Assembly (NCBI GenBank): GCA_026119935.1
Contig: JALRMH010000015.1
Location: 620,001 to 684,000 of the forward strand
Direction: 5' to 3'
DNA: 64,000 nt
Source: Endothia cerciana
Lineage: Eukaryota; Ascomycota; Sordariomycetes; Diaporthales; Cryphonectriaceae
A program made the translations under genes and the position numbers. Below the pieces are notes generated by a model. It was not told where the DNA came from. It was given only the letters and a program-made list of their open reading frames with translations, and made no database searches. Numbering within the stretch: the stretch's first letter is position 1; each line of letters starts with the position of its first letter. This document shows, in pieces, positions 35,008 through 46,519 of this stretch.

Positions 35008-35280
35008 TCACCTCTCCACCCTCTTCTCGACCCAGTACCCGGGGTCCGGCCTCCTCGCCGCCCTCATCTCGCCCGCGCTCGGCCGCCTATCCACCTCATC
35101 CACCCTGACCAGCTCCTTCACCTTCATGATCATGCCCGCGAACTGCGGGTGCACCGGGTGGTAGACCGTCTTGCCCCGCTTGTGGAGCCCCAGCGCCGCG
35201 AGGACGTCCCTCGTCCTCTGCGGCATGCCGATCTGCGAGCGGTGGAGCGTTATTCGGAAGTAGGAGGTGGGGGCGGACAT
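35008..35280 (-). CDS. mrpl33: Mitochondrial large-subunit ribosomal protein uL30m
   Basis: Single exon, 90 aa. The sequence (SYFRITLHRSQIGMPQRTRD, LAALGLHKRGKTVYHPVHPQ, IMKVKELVRVDEV) matches bacterial L30/yeast Mrpl33: two short beta-alpha-beta elements with the conserved LHRS, LGL-x-KR and KVKELV blocks. It acts in the mitochondrial ribosome. Like yeast Mrpl33 (86 aa) it has no obvious cleavable presequence. Upstream are polypyrimidine and poly-G tracts on the leader side. Confidence 0.9.
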   Translation of the reverse strand: MSAPTSYFRITLHRSQIGMPQRTRDVLAALGLHKRGKTVYHPVHPQFAGMIMKVKELVRVDEVDRRPSAGEMRAARRPDPGYWVEKRVER

Positions 35281-36393
35281 TTTTTCTTTCTTTCTTTCTT
35301 CTTTCTTTTCCTTTTTTTTGGGGGGGGGGGGCTTCTCTTGTGTGTGAGGTTTAGGAAGGGGGGGGGGGGGTGGTTTCGGTTCGCGTGCCCGGGCTGGTAG
35401 GTGATGCTCCGCCGAGGGGAGGGTTCCGGCCGGGGATGTCGGGTTGGCGGCCTCGTCCGTTCGAGCTCTTCACGGTCGAGAGCCGGCCGTTCGGTCGATC
35501 GCGGGGAGGGGAGTGGACAAGTGTGCGACAATCTGACAGGACGGGCCGTGTGAGCTCCGGAACGAGAGGGGACGTGCTGCCTTCTAGTCTCCACGAGGGG
35601 AGGGGGGGGGGGGTTCCTCGCGACTTCGTCCATACCTGTCTTTCCTTGCGCCGGGTTCGCGAGACGCAGTAGTGGTGTTGTATCTTGTTCTCAGGCGGGC
35701 TTGAGGTGGGGGCGGCAGCTGGATAAAAAGGCAGTGTACGAAAAAAAAAAAAAAAAAGATTTGTAAGAAAAGGGCCGCTGGCTGGGGTGTCGTGATCTTG
35801 GAAGAGGGTGGCTCGAGGTCATCGCGAAAGAAGAAAAAAAAAAAAAAAAAAAAAGACCCCCAAATCGCAGAGATCCGCGGCGGGCTGGAGTGGGTGTCGC
35901 CCACCTCCATCATCCCCAAGCTGGTCCGTGCGCACCCGACCTACCTACCGTACCCGACCCACAACGTCAGTGTGCATGATAAATAATACCCCGTACCTGT
36001 CACTACTGCAATAGTGTATGTACACATGTTGCCGGAGGATTTCTTGGTCTGGTAATGGGACGGGCACAAATATGGGATGCCGCGTGCCGTGCATCGCCCG
36101 CCCCGGTTTGGCTCACCTTGACAGGCGGCGCAGGCTGCTGAATTCGGAGCCCTTCACTTCAATCCATGGAGGAATCCTCACCTCATCATGCAGCGGACGG
36201 TCGGAAGGGGCTTGTGACATGCTCAATTTCAAACTCCGTTCTATTTGCTGAGGACCGCGGCAAAACCAGCCTGGTAGAGCTCATCATTACTACACGAGGC
36301 ATTGGAGAGAGTGGAACATCCTCTATCTGCACATTGACTCCTGGATGGATGTATACCTCCGGACCCTCCCCCTTCTCCCCCCTCCCCCGCGAC
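35281..36393. other. Intergenic between uL30m start and acl1 3' end
   Basis: 1.1 kb rich in homopolymers: G runs near 35321-35330 and 35359-35370, A runs at 35743-35757 and 35835-35854. No gene supported; the acl1 3' UTR should lie above about 36100. Confidence 0.5.
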
Positions 36394-38442
36394 TTACACC
36401 GAAACCTCGACACGGCCCTCGCCGCCCGGCCGCCCCTGCTGGGAGAGCTGGGGCAGCAGGTAGGTGATGTCGTCCCAAGGGTGGCGGTACAGGCCAGTCC
36501 GCAGCCTCTTCTGGTCGAGGAAGTGGGCAATGAGACCAATCGAGCGACCGAGCACGAAAAGACCGTTCAGGACACCCATGGACAGGTAGTCCTCGGCCTC
36601 CTCTGCGCTGAAGGCACCGCAGTTGCGCAGCAGATCCACGAAGCAGACCGCGATGCAGCCGTCGACGTTCAGGATCAGGTTGTCCTTCTTGGAGGTGGTG
36701 ACGGTCTCGACCGCCAGGGCGTAGTCGAGCAGCTTGGAGCTGGGGAACCTGGACTTGACGAACTCCTTGACGAGCTCGACACGCAGGTCGGGGTTGTTCC
36801 GCGACTTGATGCGGTGACCGATACCGGGGATGAGCCTGTTGGCCTTGCGCATCGAGTCGACGAAGTCACGAGGGCTGAGACCCTTGTCGAAGGCCTTGGT
36901 GAACTCCTCGGCAGCGCCGTCCAGCGCACCACCGAAACGAGAGCCGATGGTGAGCAGACCGCTCACCAGCGCGCTGATCAGGTCCTTACCGGCACGTGTC
37001 GTGATGATGGTGTTCATGGCACCAGACACGGCGGGACCGTGGTCGGCCGTGAGCATGAGGACCATCTCCAAGAACTTGGAGGCGTAGTCCGGCAGGCGGC
37101 GGCGGAACCACAGCAGGGACATGACACCACCGATACCGATGTCCTCCTTGAACACGTCGGAGATGGGCATACCGGCGTACAGGAGCTCCTGGCCACGGTC
37201 GTCAGAGATGGTGGAGATGAAAGCGGCGGGCTTTCGGATGAGGCCGAGCTCTTGCGCCCAGGAGTAGTCCATGGGGATCTTGGGCACAGCAGGCTCGGCC
37301 TGGGGCTCGATGGTGCCCTTGGAGACGAGGTCGTTGTAGACCTGCTTCAGGAGGGAGGGCATGTCCTCAAAGGTCTTGGGGACGTGGAAGCCAGCCTCGG
37401 CCATCTTCTTGTTCTTCATGGCCGCGGTCTCGAGCTGAGAGTTCGCGAAGGAACCGGCGTGGCCGAACTGCACCTCGGTCTTGAACATGCTGGCGCAGGT
37501 ACCGATGGCCCACGCAACAATGGGCTTGGTGATGATACCCTGCTTGACGGCATCGATGACCTTGTACTCCTCGACACCGCCGACCTCGCCGAGCAGCACC
37601 ATGACCTTGCACTCGGGGTCGGCCTGGTATCTCAGCATGTGGTCGATGAAGGTGGTCCCGGGATACCGGTCACCGCCAATGGCCACACCCTCGTAGACAC
37701 CATCCGTGTTGTTGGAGATGATGTTGTTGAGCTCGTTGGACATACCACCAGACTTGGAGACGTAGGCAACGGAGCCCTTGCGGTACAGCTTGGAGGCGAC
37801 GATGTTGTCCATCATGCCGCCGGTGTTACCAATCTTGAAGCAGCCGGGCTTGATGCCACCGACGGTAGCGGGACCAATGATGGTCACGCCCTTCTTCTTG
37901 GCGACGTGCGCGATCTCACGAGCGCGCTGCCTCCCGTGTCAGCCTGCCTGTACCCACAACCGATAACCTGGTCTCGCGCGCGCAGGACTTACCCTCTCCG
38001 GCACGCCCTCGGCGATGATGGCAATAGTCTTGATCTGGGGGTTCTCCATCAGATCCATGGTGGAGCTGTAGACACTCCGGGAGGAGGCGAAGTTGACGAC
38101 GACATCGACGTCAGGGTGCTTGGAGATGGCCTTGGAGACCTCCTGGTAGACGGGCAGGAGGGTCTCGCTGGTCCCCCAGTACATCTTGCTCACGAACTGG
38201 CCACCGAAGGTGTAGATGATGCCGGCGACGGAGGGGGTGGCTCGCTTGCAGATGAAGTCGAAGTCGAGCATGCCCTGGACGGCACGGGGCTGCATGCCGT
38301 AGACGAAACATCTCGTCTTGTCGTTGAAGAGGGCATGGCCGGGCAGAGGGGTCAGAGGCCTGCTGGGCGCGGCGAAGCGGGTGATGTTGTCGTTGGCAGA
38401 CAGGCTGCTTGGTGGCGCGGTGCCGTTCGTGGTGGCGGCCAT
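36394..38442 (-). CDS. acl1: ATP-citrate lyase subunit 1 (CoA-ligase-like plus citrate synthase-like domains)
   Basis: Exons 38442-37993 and 37926-36394 (66-bp intron, GTAAGT donor) give 660 aa, as in other ascomycetes with split ACL. The N-terminal CoA-binding part (CFVYGMQPRAVQGMLDFDF, TIIGPATVGGIKPGCFKIGNTGG) leads to the phosphohistidine loop VQFGHAGS (His about residue 306). The C-terminal half is citrate synthase-like (SRFGGALDGAAEEF, GIGHRIKSRNNPD, WDDITYLLPQ). With Acl2 it cleaves cytosolic citrate to acetyl-CoA and oxaloacetate using ATP and CoA, feeding lipid synthesis and histone acetylation. Strong C-ending codon bias. It is divergent from acl2, 3.2 kb away, the arrangement known from Sordaria and Aspergillus. 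Confidence 0.97.
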
Positions 38443-41400
38443 TGCGACGGTCTTGGGTATCTATGTGGTCTTTGGGGGGGGGGGGGGAGGAATTCGCGGA
38501 ACAAGGCCAAGAGGAGGAGAGGGAACAGAGGCCTGCCGGAAGAACTAGTTAGCTGAAGTACCTGGCAAGTGTCGCTACACCACATGTGCGCAGGAGGGTT
38601 AAGAAGCCCGAATCCAGGTCTGGGCGCGCCCTGGGGCGACCCCCCCGGAGCCTCGCAGCGAACCTGAAGCTCGGGATATTGCGCCAGGCCAGCCTGCCTC
38701 CTCGTCCGTCCACCCCACAGCGCGGCGACCCTCGACCACAGGCCGCACTGATGTCCCCCCGCGGGACAGGACAAGCAGGAATTGGGGTGCACGAACCTCT
38801 TTGAGATTGCTTCGCTTCTAGAAGGGTCCCGAGCCTCGAGGAGTCGAGATCACCAAGGACTGAGACTGGAGGGATGTCAGATGGCAGATGAACGGGAGTC
38901 GGGGTTGAGAGCAGTGTGCAGTTGGGACAGAGGGCAGTTTTTTTGTCCCTGGCGGCCGAGATGCCCAGGAGGGAGTAACTGAAAGGCCGGTGGGACGTCA
39001 AGGGGAGGTCTGCAGGGAGCGGGGACAAGGAAGGGGGGGGGGCTGGGCGGAGTGGGAAGAGCGGGTACCTCCGTTTTCTCTTCCTTTTTCTCTCTCTTCT
39101 ATTCCCTCCTCCGGGCCGGTAAAGAGCTTGATCGGGAGTGCGCGAGGACGGGCTGCAGCTGAAAACGGGAACCCACAGAAGTGCCCAAAGGAGAAACCGG
39201 GAAACGGAGATGGGGTCTTTAGCTCCCCAAGAAGAGCTGACGTGAGGACGAGCTCTGGCCCGGGCTGAGCGAGAATGAGAGGCGGAGAGACGCTTCCCCT
39301 TCTTCGTCTTCTTCCTCCTTTGGGACAATGCGTGGACAAATCCGAGCCAGGGGATGATCCCGGCTCAGGGTCAGGCCAGAAAAGTTGGGGAAGTTCCTTG
39401 TCTTGTTGGACCCGCGTGGCTCTTAACGGGGTTGGCGAGTTGTTGAAGAAGGAAATGCGCAAGGGGAGCTGGGCGGGTACTTGGGCGACCCCTGCCCCCT
39501 CCCCACCAGCGGCGGTTGAGCTGGGCAGGTACCGGGTACGAGCAATCCGCCGAATCCCCCGAGCCAGAAGGATGGATGAAGGGCCCAGAGCAGCAGTCGA
39601 CGTCTTTCAGCACCCGCCGACCAGAGAGGCCAGCCCGGCACGGCTGGTTGCACTGACAAGCCAATACGAGCCTAATTACGAGTACCGTAATCAATCCGAG
39701 GGACGCCCTCCGGACAGGAGCAGCAACTATCCCTACCAGAAGAAGCAAGGTCATAGCCCGCAGGATGGTGCTATGTGAGGGATATGGCCCATCGCTCAGG
39801 TACTCCGGTCGGGCACCGAACCTGCTCAGTCAGGACCCATCAACAGAGGAGATGAGATGATGGGCAGGGCTGGTCTGGGCAGGGCAGGGCATACATTGTA
39901 ATGTCAAAGCCCCTAGGAGGATGCAGTACAGTGCGCAGCAGGTGAGGGAAATAGGCAGAAGCAGGGAGAAGGCGATGGTCGCCGTCGATATTCGCCTGTA
40001 CGTAAGGCTTGGGCGGGTTATGTTGGCCTCGCCCCAGCTAGGGCACGGCAGACCACACCGTCTCATCTCTCTTGGCCGGACGGCCCCCAACCAGGACCTC
40101 CGCTGACCGGACATCGAGGCCCAGGCCGACATGACGACGACGGATCTCCATGAAACCTCTAGCCTTGGGGGATAAAACAAGCTCCTGCTGTTTCGAGGCC
40201 GACTACCACAGTCGCGCCGGATGGCTAAGGAAGGTGAAGGGGAAGAAAAGGGAGGGAGGTCAAGAGGCCAGAAGATCGCTCGGGGTTTTGGATAGATAAA
40301 ACAAACAAAAAAAAAAAAAAAACACACCTCCCACAATACCCAACGGCCCAAAGTCGGGTTCCGAAATGGGGGAGATTGGGGGTCGGCATGACTTTTTTCT
40401 GTGGTAGCTGGGGTTGGCGCCGGCGCATTCCACCTCACTAAAAAAAATAAAAACTGTCCGAGTCGAGGCGGCAAGCCAGAGACACTAGCACCAACATTCA
40501 GGGGAGGGGATATGGCTCTCCAGGAGGACGGCACCCGTCCGCTTGAATGAGAGGGACGACCGCGAGGAGGGAATAACGGTGAGTTCCCTCGCCTTCTGGT
40601 GGGCAGGTGTTGCCCCTCCAAGTTTCCCTGGTGAAGGTGCCACACTTGCGCCCCACCGTTGCCCCCGGTTCCCGACTGGGGAGGTAGCGGGTACCTACCC
40701 GCCCCGGTCGCTCACCAATCTGCATCTCCCCCAAGGCTTTTTGGCCCGGGGTCTGGCTTGTGCCTTCTCAGCTCAACTGGCCCTTAGCTTGCCATCCTGA
40801 CCCTGCATCTGGGCGGCCCCCTGGTCCTGCGCGATGCCACTCAGCATTTCCCACCGGGCCCCTCCATTCAGCACCAGCCAGCGCAGACGTACAGAGGGAT
40901 CCAGATCAGGCGAGACCCCCCTCCCATGTCCAATCCGAACACTTCTGGAAGCTCGCCTGGTGTCTGCCCTCAGCCCACCACCCGCCCACTTGAGCAGCCT
41001 AAAGCCCCGATCTTGGTCTGCCTCCTCGTCCCCGAATTTTTTGTGATCACGGCAGCATTTGTAGCCTCTCCTTACAGCCTCCTCCGTGTCGACAGCCCAC
41101 TGTTGACCCTCGAGATATCAAAGAAAGAAAAGACTGACTGTGCGTATCCTCCCTGGGTAAAAGCCCAAAAAGGACCAAACCCTCCTCCCCTTGCTGTCGC
41201 ACCCGCCTATTGAGAGACGCGAACATTCCCCGAGCCCTTAGCCCGAGGGGCACGTCGGCACTTTCGCCGTCCCCCTGCTGTCTGGCCTGGAGACCCGCGA
41301 GAGTAGGTCTCCGAGAGGCTGCCACCGCCACTGCTGCCACTGCTGCTGCTGGCGCTGCTGGCGCTGCTGGCGCTGCTGGCGCTGCTGGTGCTCTCAAGGA

Positions 41401-41674
41401 ATGAATACTGGGTTCTTCCAATTGGAACCTTCCGCACTTGGAAATCCCCGAGACTGACCGGCTTCTGTCTTCTCAGGATCCCAGAGCGCAAGCCCGACTT
41501 GCTTCGACTTGTGACCCTCTTCGCGCTGCGACTTCGTATTTGAGGTCCTTTGGCAAAAACAGGAGGAAAAAAGAAGAAAAAAAAAGAGGAAAACCTCCCC
41601 CCCCCCCCAAAAACAAAAACAACAAGGACAACAGGGAGGAAACCTCTTGACCGACTCACCTTCATACCGCCAAC
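38443..41674. promoter_or_regulatory. Shared divergent upstream region of acl1 and acl2
   Basis: 3,232 bp between the two start codons with no supported gene. It has a G13 run just upstream of acl1, an A17 run near 40305-40322, a 12-bp-unit tandem repeat near 41346-41390 and long pyrimidine or A-rich stretches just before acl2. Presumed to coordinate the two subunit genes; no specific factor site is claimed. Confidence 0.6.
41346..41390. repeat. (GCGCTGCTG)n tandem repeat
   Basis: About five units of GGCGCTGCT in the likely promoter or leader of acl2, 285-330 bp before its start codon. Confidence 0.85.
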
Positions 41675-43695
41675 ATGTCCGCAAAGTCCATTCTCGAGGC
41701 TGATGGCAAGGCCATCCTCAACTACCACCTCACCCGCGCCCCCGTCATCAAGCCCTCCCCTCTGCCCACACCGACCAAGCACAACCCGCCCCCAAGGCTG
41801 GCCTCGCTGCACTTCCCGGAGGACAAGAGCGTCGAGGACGTCCTGAACCAGGCCGAGGTCACCTACCCCTGGCTGCTCCAGGACGGCGCCAAGTTCGTCG
41901 CGAAGCCTGATCAGCTCATCAAGAGGCGAGGCAAGAGCGGCCTGCTGGCCCTGAACAAGACCTGGCCCGAGGCCAAGGCCTGGGTTGCTGAGCGCGCCGG
42001 AAAGTCCCAGAAGGTCGAGCACGTCGAGGGTGTCCTGCGCCAGTTCCTCGTCGAGCCTTTCGTGCCTCACCCTTCCAACACCGAGTACTACATCAACATC
42101 AACTCCGTCCGAGATGTGAGTACCGCCCGCTTTCTCTTCCGATCTGTACTTGAGCCGCAAGGTCTTGGTGGTGGGCGAGGGTGACCATGGTGGGACCTGT
42201 TGGGCCGGCCGCAAGTGCGACCGCGGCCAGCAGTCAGGAGGCGGTTGGAGCAAAAGTCTCCGAACATCGCCCAGGTATCTTTTCCGCCATGATGGATGTA
42301 AAAATGAAGAGGAAAATTGAGATGGGAAAGTCACGAAAATTTGTATAGCCGGGAGGCACTGGCTGTTTTGCACAACGGTGGATACCTGGGACAAAATTTC
42401 GGCTCCTACATTTATCTGGTCTGCGGACGAACGGAAGGGCCAGGCTTGGTTGAGAAATGGCCGGTGCGCACCGGGCCGTTATCAACCACTTTCAGCCTCC
42501 CTCCGTTCATGCGGTTGCATCCGCTGTCCCACCTCCAGCTCTTATTTCGACCTTCCGAAAACTGACCTTCGCCATTACGCCATTGGTCATGGATTTTGCT
42601 AATATATCTTCCAGGGCGACTGGATCCTCTTCACACACGAGGGTGGTGTTGATGTTGGTGATGTCGACGCCAAGGCTGAGAAGCTCTTGATTCCTGTCGA
42701 CCTGTCACAATACCCTTCCAACGACGAGATCGCAAAGTCCCTGCTCAGCAAGGTCCCCAAGGGCGTCCACAATGTCTTGGTTGACTTCATCACCCGTCTG
42801 TACGCCGTCTACGTCGACTGCCAGTTCACCTACCTCGAGATCAACCCCCTCGTCGTCATCCCCAACGAGGATGCCACCTCCGCCTCCGTGCACTTCCTGG
42901 ATCTTGCTGCCAAGCTCGACCAGACTGCCGACTTCGAGTGCGGTGTCAAGTGGGCTATTGCCCGGTCACCCGCTGCCCTGGGTCTGACCAACGTCGCTCC
43001 TGCCGGCGGTGCCATCAATATCGATGCCGGCCCGCCAATGGAGTTCCCTGCCCCCTTCGGCCGTGAGCTGACCAAGGAGGAGGCCTACATTGCCGAGCTT
43101 GATGCCAAGACTGGCGCCTCCCTGAAGCTGACCGTCCTGAACCCCAACGGCCGTATCTGGACCCTGGTTGCTGGTGGTGGTGCGTCCGTCGTGTACGCCG
43201 ATGCCATTGCCTCTGCTGGCTTCGCCGACGACCTCGCCAACTACGGGTAAGTTGCCATCCGCCACCAGGAATACATCTCGAGACGCTAACATCCCGATCA
43301 GTGAGTACTCCGGTGCGCCAACCGAGTCACAGACCTTCCACTACGCCCGCACCGTGCTGGACCTGATGCTGCGCGCTCCCATGTCGGACCAGGGCAAGGT
43401 CCTGTTCATCGGTGGTGGTATCGCCAACTTCACCAACGTCGCGTCCACCTTCAAGGGTGTGATCCGCGCCATCCGTGAGTACGCCAAGGCGCTGGACGAG
43501 CATAACGTCAAGATCTGGGTCCGCCGTGCCGGTCCCAACTGGCAAGAGGGCCTGAAGAACATGAAGGCCGCGACCACGGAGCTGGGTCTCGACTGCCACA
43601 TCTACGGCCCCGACATGCACGTGTCCGGTATTGTGCCTCTGGCGCTCAAGCCCGGCGAGTTCGAGAAGTCCACGGTGGCGGAGTTCTCTGGTTGA
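41675..43695 (+). CDS. acl2: ATP-citrate lyase subunit 2 (ATP-grasp, citrate-binding)
   Basis: Exons 41675-42115, 42615-43246 and 43302-43695 give 488 aa. The first intron is unusually long (499 bp, GTGAGT ... TTCCAG); the second is 55 bp. The sequence follows the N-terminal part of animal ACLY: MSAKSILEADGKAILNYHL, a substrate-grip region (LLQDGAKFVAKPDQLIKRRG), VDCQFTYLEINPLVV and the citrate-binding half (LNPNGRIWTLVAGGGASVVY, YSGAPTESQTFHYARTVLDL, FIGGGIANFTNVASTFKG). It supplies the ATP-grasp and citrate-binding sites of the Acl1-Acl2 complex. Splice junctions rebuild SVRD-GDWILFTHEGG and NYG-EYSG. Codon bias matches acl1. Confidence 0.97.
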
Positions 43696-44165
43696 GCGGA
43701 GTCGGGGGAGTACAGAGAGGGGGGGGGGGGGCGTAGACGAAGTGTTGGGGAGAACGGAATGGCGCGGCCTATAGATGCATACCGAGATGCATTTTTTATT
43801 TTTTATTTTTTTTATATTATATCCCTCTCATGTACGCCGGGGCTGCTGGGCGGATTGTCAACATCAGTGATATCAACCAAGGCGGCGGTGCGTGAGATGG
43901 AAGATGCCGCCGAGTCAAGAGCGAAAACTTAGACATTGAGGTACCCAATTTAGAGCTTGGCTGTAATGTGATCCGTCTTGAGGAACCCGCTCTCGCCCTC
44001 TCTGTGTGTGTTTTGTCTCCGTGGTCTTCCCTCCCTTCCGCGCACACGTGTCTGGCAACTGATGTGAGGTACCTCCTATCTCCCGAACCAACATCTCCGA
44101 CAAAGCGCCAGCCGTAAGAAAGTCCTTTCCGTATCCGCACCCCCCCTCCCTCACATCTCATATGT

Positions 44166-44202
<37 letters not shown>

Positions 44203-44671
44203 CCGGGCCCAACCCCCCTCCCCCCCTCCCCCCCTCCCTCTCCACAACCCACCACCCGGGGGTAGGGGGGGGGGAGGGGGAGAAACAGCCCCGAGTTACT
44301 GACAGCCGTCAGCCCGTACTTTCTGCTGAACTCTCTCGACTGTATTACTTCAAAGCATCTTGAACAGATCACGTCGGGGGAGGCAGACCATTGACCTGAT
44401 GAGAATTCCATTTTTGTTTCCTACTAGAGGACCCCTCTGCCCTATTTCTGCAGAAGAAGTGAAATGCTCATGGTATGATGATGTATCTAAAGCCGATACT
44501 CGCAAAATCCTTCAACTGAAGAGCACACGTGCGGCCTTGCGGATCCGTCTTGCTGCTCCGTATAAAAACACCGACGCCGTGCAATACTTCAACGTACCCC
44601 CTTCGTTCTATAGACAGAACTTGAGCCTCTGGTCGTCACCTCGGCGCCAGCCTCACGTCTGTCTAGGAGAT
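43696..44671. other. Intergenic, convergent 3' flanks
   Basis: 976 bp with a G12 run near 43721, T-rich DNA (43790-43815), an (AT)n tract (44170-44199) and C-rich runs (44216-44240). No gene supported. Confidence 0.55.
44170..44199. repeat. (AT)n microsatellite
   Basis: About 15 AT units between the 3' ends of acl2 and the GH72 gene. Confidence 0.95.
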
Positions 44672-46519
44672 CTAGCCCAAGAAACCGGTCAGAAAGCCGG
44701 CCACGGCAGCAGACGCCATCAGCAGCTTTACCGACTCGCTCTGAACGTGTCGTACACTGGCCGCCGCACCCTTCTTCTTCGACGTGGACGTGGCCGAGGC
44801 AGCAACAGTGCCTGTCGGGGTTCCGCTCGAGGTCGCGGTACCCGGGGTGCTGATCACCGCGGTATTGCTGCCCGGCAGATTGATTTGATCCTCGGCCAAT
44901 GGTACAACCTTCAGGCCAGAAATGACATTGCCCTCGTTGTCCTTGACGGTGGCGGTGATGGAGTAGTCATCTAAAGCGGTTGAATCAGTTTGGCCCTCAG
45001 GGTGCCAGGCTCAAGTGGCAGCGACATACCAATCGTAACGAGCTTGCCGCTCGGCGAGGGGCTGACGCCGTTCTCCATGATGTCCTCAGTTCCAGGGGGG
45101 AGGGATGGAATGGTGAAGTTAGTACAGAAGCTGGGGGTGGTGATCAGGCTGGAGCTGCACATAGGCACGGAGGGGCCATTGCCTGCTGGAGCGATGCTCT
45201 GGATGGTGGTGAAGTTCAGGGCCGCGTATCGGGCCTTGAGGGTGTAGAAGTCGTCCATCAGCTGGGCGGTGCCATCGGAGCTATAATTGACAAGACCGTA
45301 GTCGTTACTTCCCTGAACGAACTCATAGACGATGCCACCGCTGAACACACTGCTCATCTGATCGCTGTAGATCTCGGGGACTTCTGTGAAGACGCGGGGT
45401 TCAGGGTTGTTGCAGCCGTATTCCGAGAAGAATATGGGCACGGAGGAGTTGCTGAAGCCGGAGACAAGCTCGTTGTAGGTGGACCCGGTAAATGAGCTGT
45501 TGCCACACCACGAGTAGCTGTTGAGTGCGAAGAAATCGACCCGGCTCGCATCGGACGAGGTGCCATCATTCGGATCATCGCATTGCAGGTACGCCCACGT
45601 GTCGAAGAGGATAGAGCGGACATCAGCGGCACTGTACCCCACGGGGATGGCGCGGTCGGAGTGCTTTGCAATGTAGTTCTTGAGATCACGGGTGACGGCG
45701 CGCATGTAGGGAGGCACGGTGGCTCCGGTTGCCACGTCGGAGAGGACCTCGTTGCCGGCGAAGAACGCGGCCGTGTTGGGATAGTTCTTGAAAGCTTCCA
45801 CGACTGCAAATGTCCGGTTCAGGTAGGCGGCGTAGTAGCTTGCCCATGGCTGAGCAGAGTCGATGCTATTCCCAGCCAGAGGAGCGTTGACGTCGAGAAA
45901 CATGAAAATCCCCGCCTATCTCAGGTCAGCAAGCTGAACACCTCCTACTTCACATATCTTCGGCACCAAGCTCTGAGGAGGAGATCCCAACGTACTGCAT
46001 TGAAGATAGAGGCGCACTCGTCGTGGTTGAGGTTCGGGTTGATATTGTAGACACGCATGGCGTTGACACCAAGGACCTGCATGAGGGCCGCGTCGCGAAG
46101 GCAGTCATCCCGGTCGGTCAGAGCGTCCTGTCCAGATGAAGGGTCGTAGCCGGAGCTGCCACCAGGCTGATAGGCGACACCCACAATCTGGTAGCGGTCG
46201 CCGGTGACATTGTTGACGAAGTAGTTGCCATTCACATTGATGGCCGGGACGGCCGCGGCGAGAGATGCGCCGCCGAGGAAGGCCAAGACGGCTCGCGCGA
46301 GCTGTAAGATATTTCTCAGCTTCTAGAATCCTGTGCCATATGTATATCGATCTGGGATGGGTAGAACGATGGGCGAGAGCTGGCTGGTCCCAGAGCGAGA
46401 GATGGAAAGCATGGCGCAGATGGGCCCCAGACGGCCGATCTGACTCGGTCTAGAGATGGAGGGCGAATAGTGGGTTCAGGTGAAGGGGATGTGATGTTTG
46501 GCTGGAAGCTTACCTGCAT
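44672..46519 (-). CDS. gel: GPI-anchored GH72 beta-1,3-glucanosyltransferase (Gel/Gas family)
   Basis: Exons 46519-46514 (ATGCAG only), 46301-45996, 45915-45030 and 44970-44672 give 498 aa; introns are 212, 80 and 59 bp. The spliced start MQLARAVLAFLGGASLAAAVPA is a signal peptide. The GH72 domain has AINVNGNYFVNNVTGDRYQI, the acid/base Glu in AFFAGNEVLS (about residue 160) and the nucleophile Glu in IFFSEYGCN (about 269). A Cys-containing segment follows (VPMCSSSLITTPSFCTNF), then a Ser/Thr-rich stalk and a hydrophobic C-terminus (SAAVAGFLTGFLG) as a GPI signal. No CBM43 module, so it belongs to the subgroup without the Cys-box. It elongates and branches cell-wall beta-1,3-glucan outside the plasma membrane. 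The symbol is the family name only. Confidence 0.92.

Noticed and set aside
36166..38556. 796-codon open frame on the + strand
   Set aside because: It lies antisense to acl1. The length comes from strong C/G third-position bias in acl1; its translation is Gly/Val/Asp/Leu-rich with no domain.
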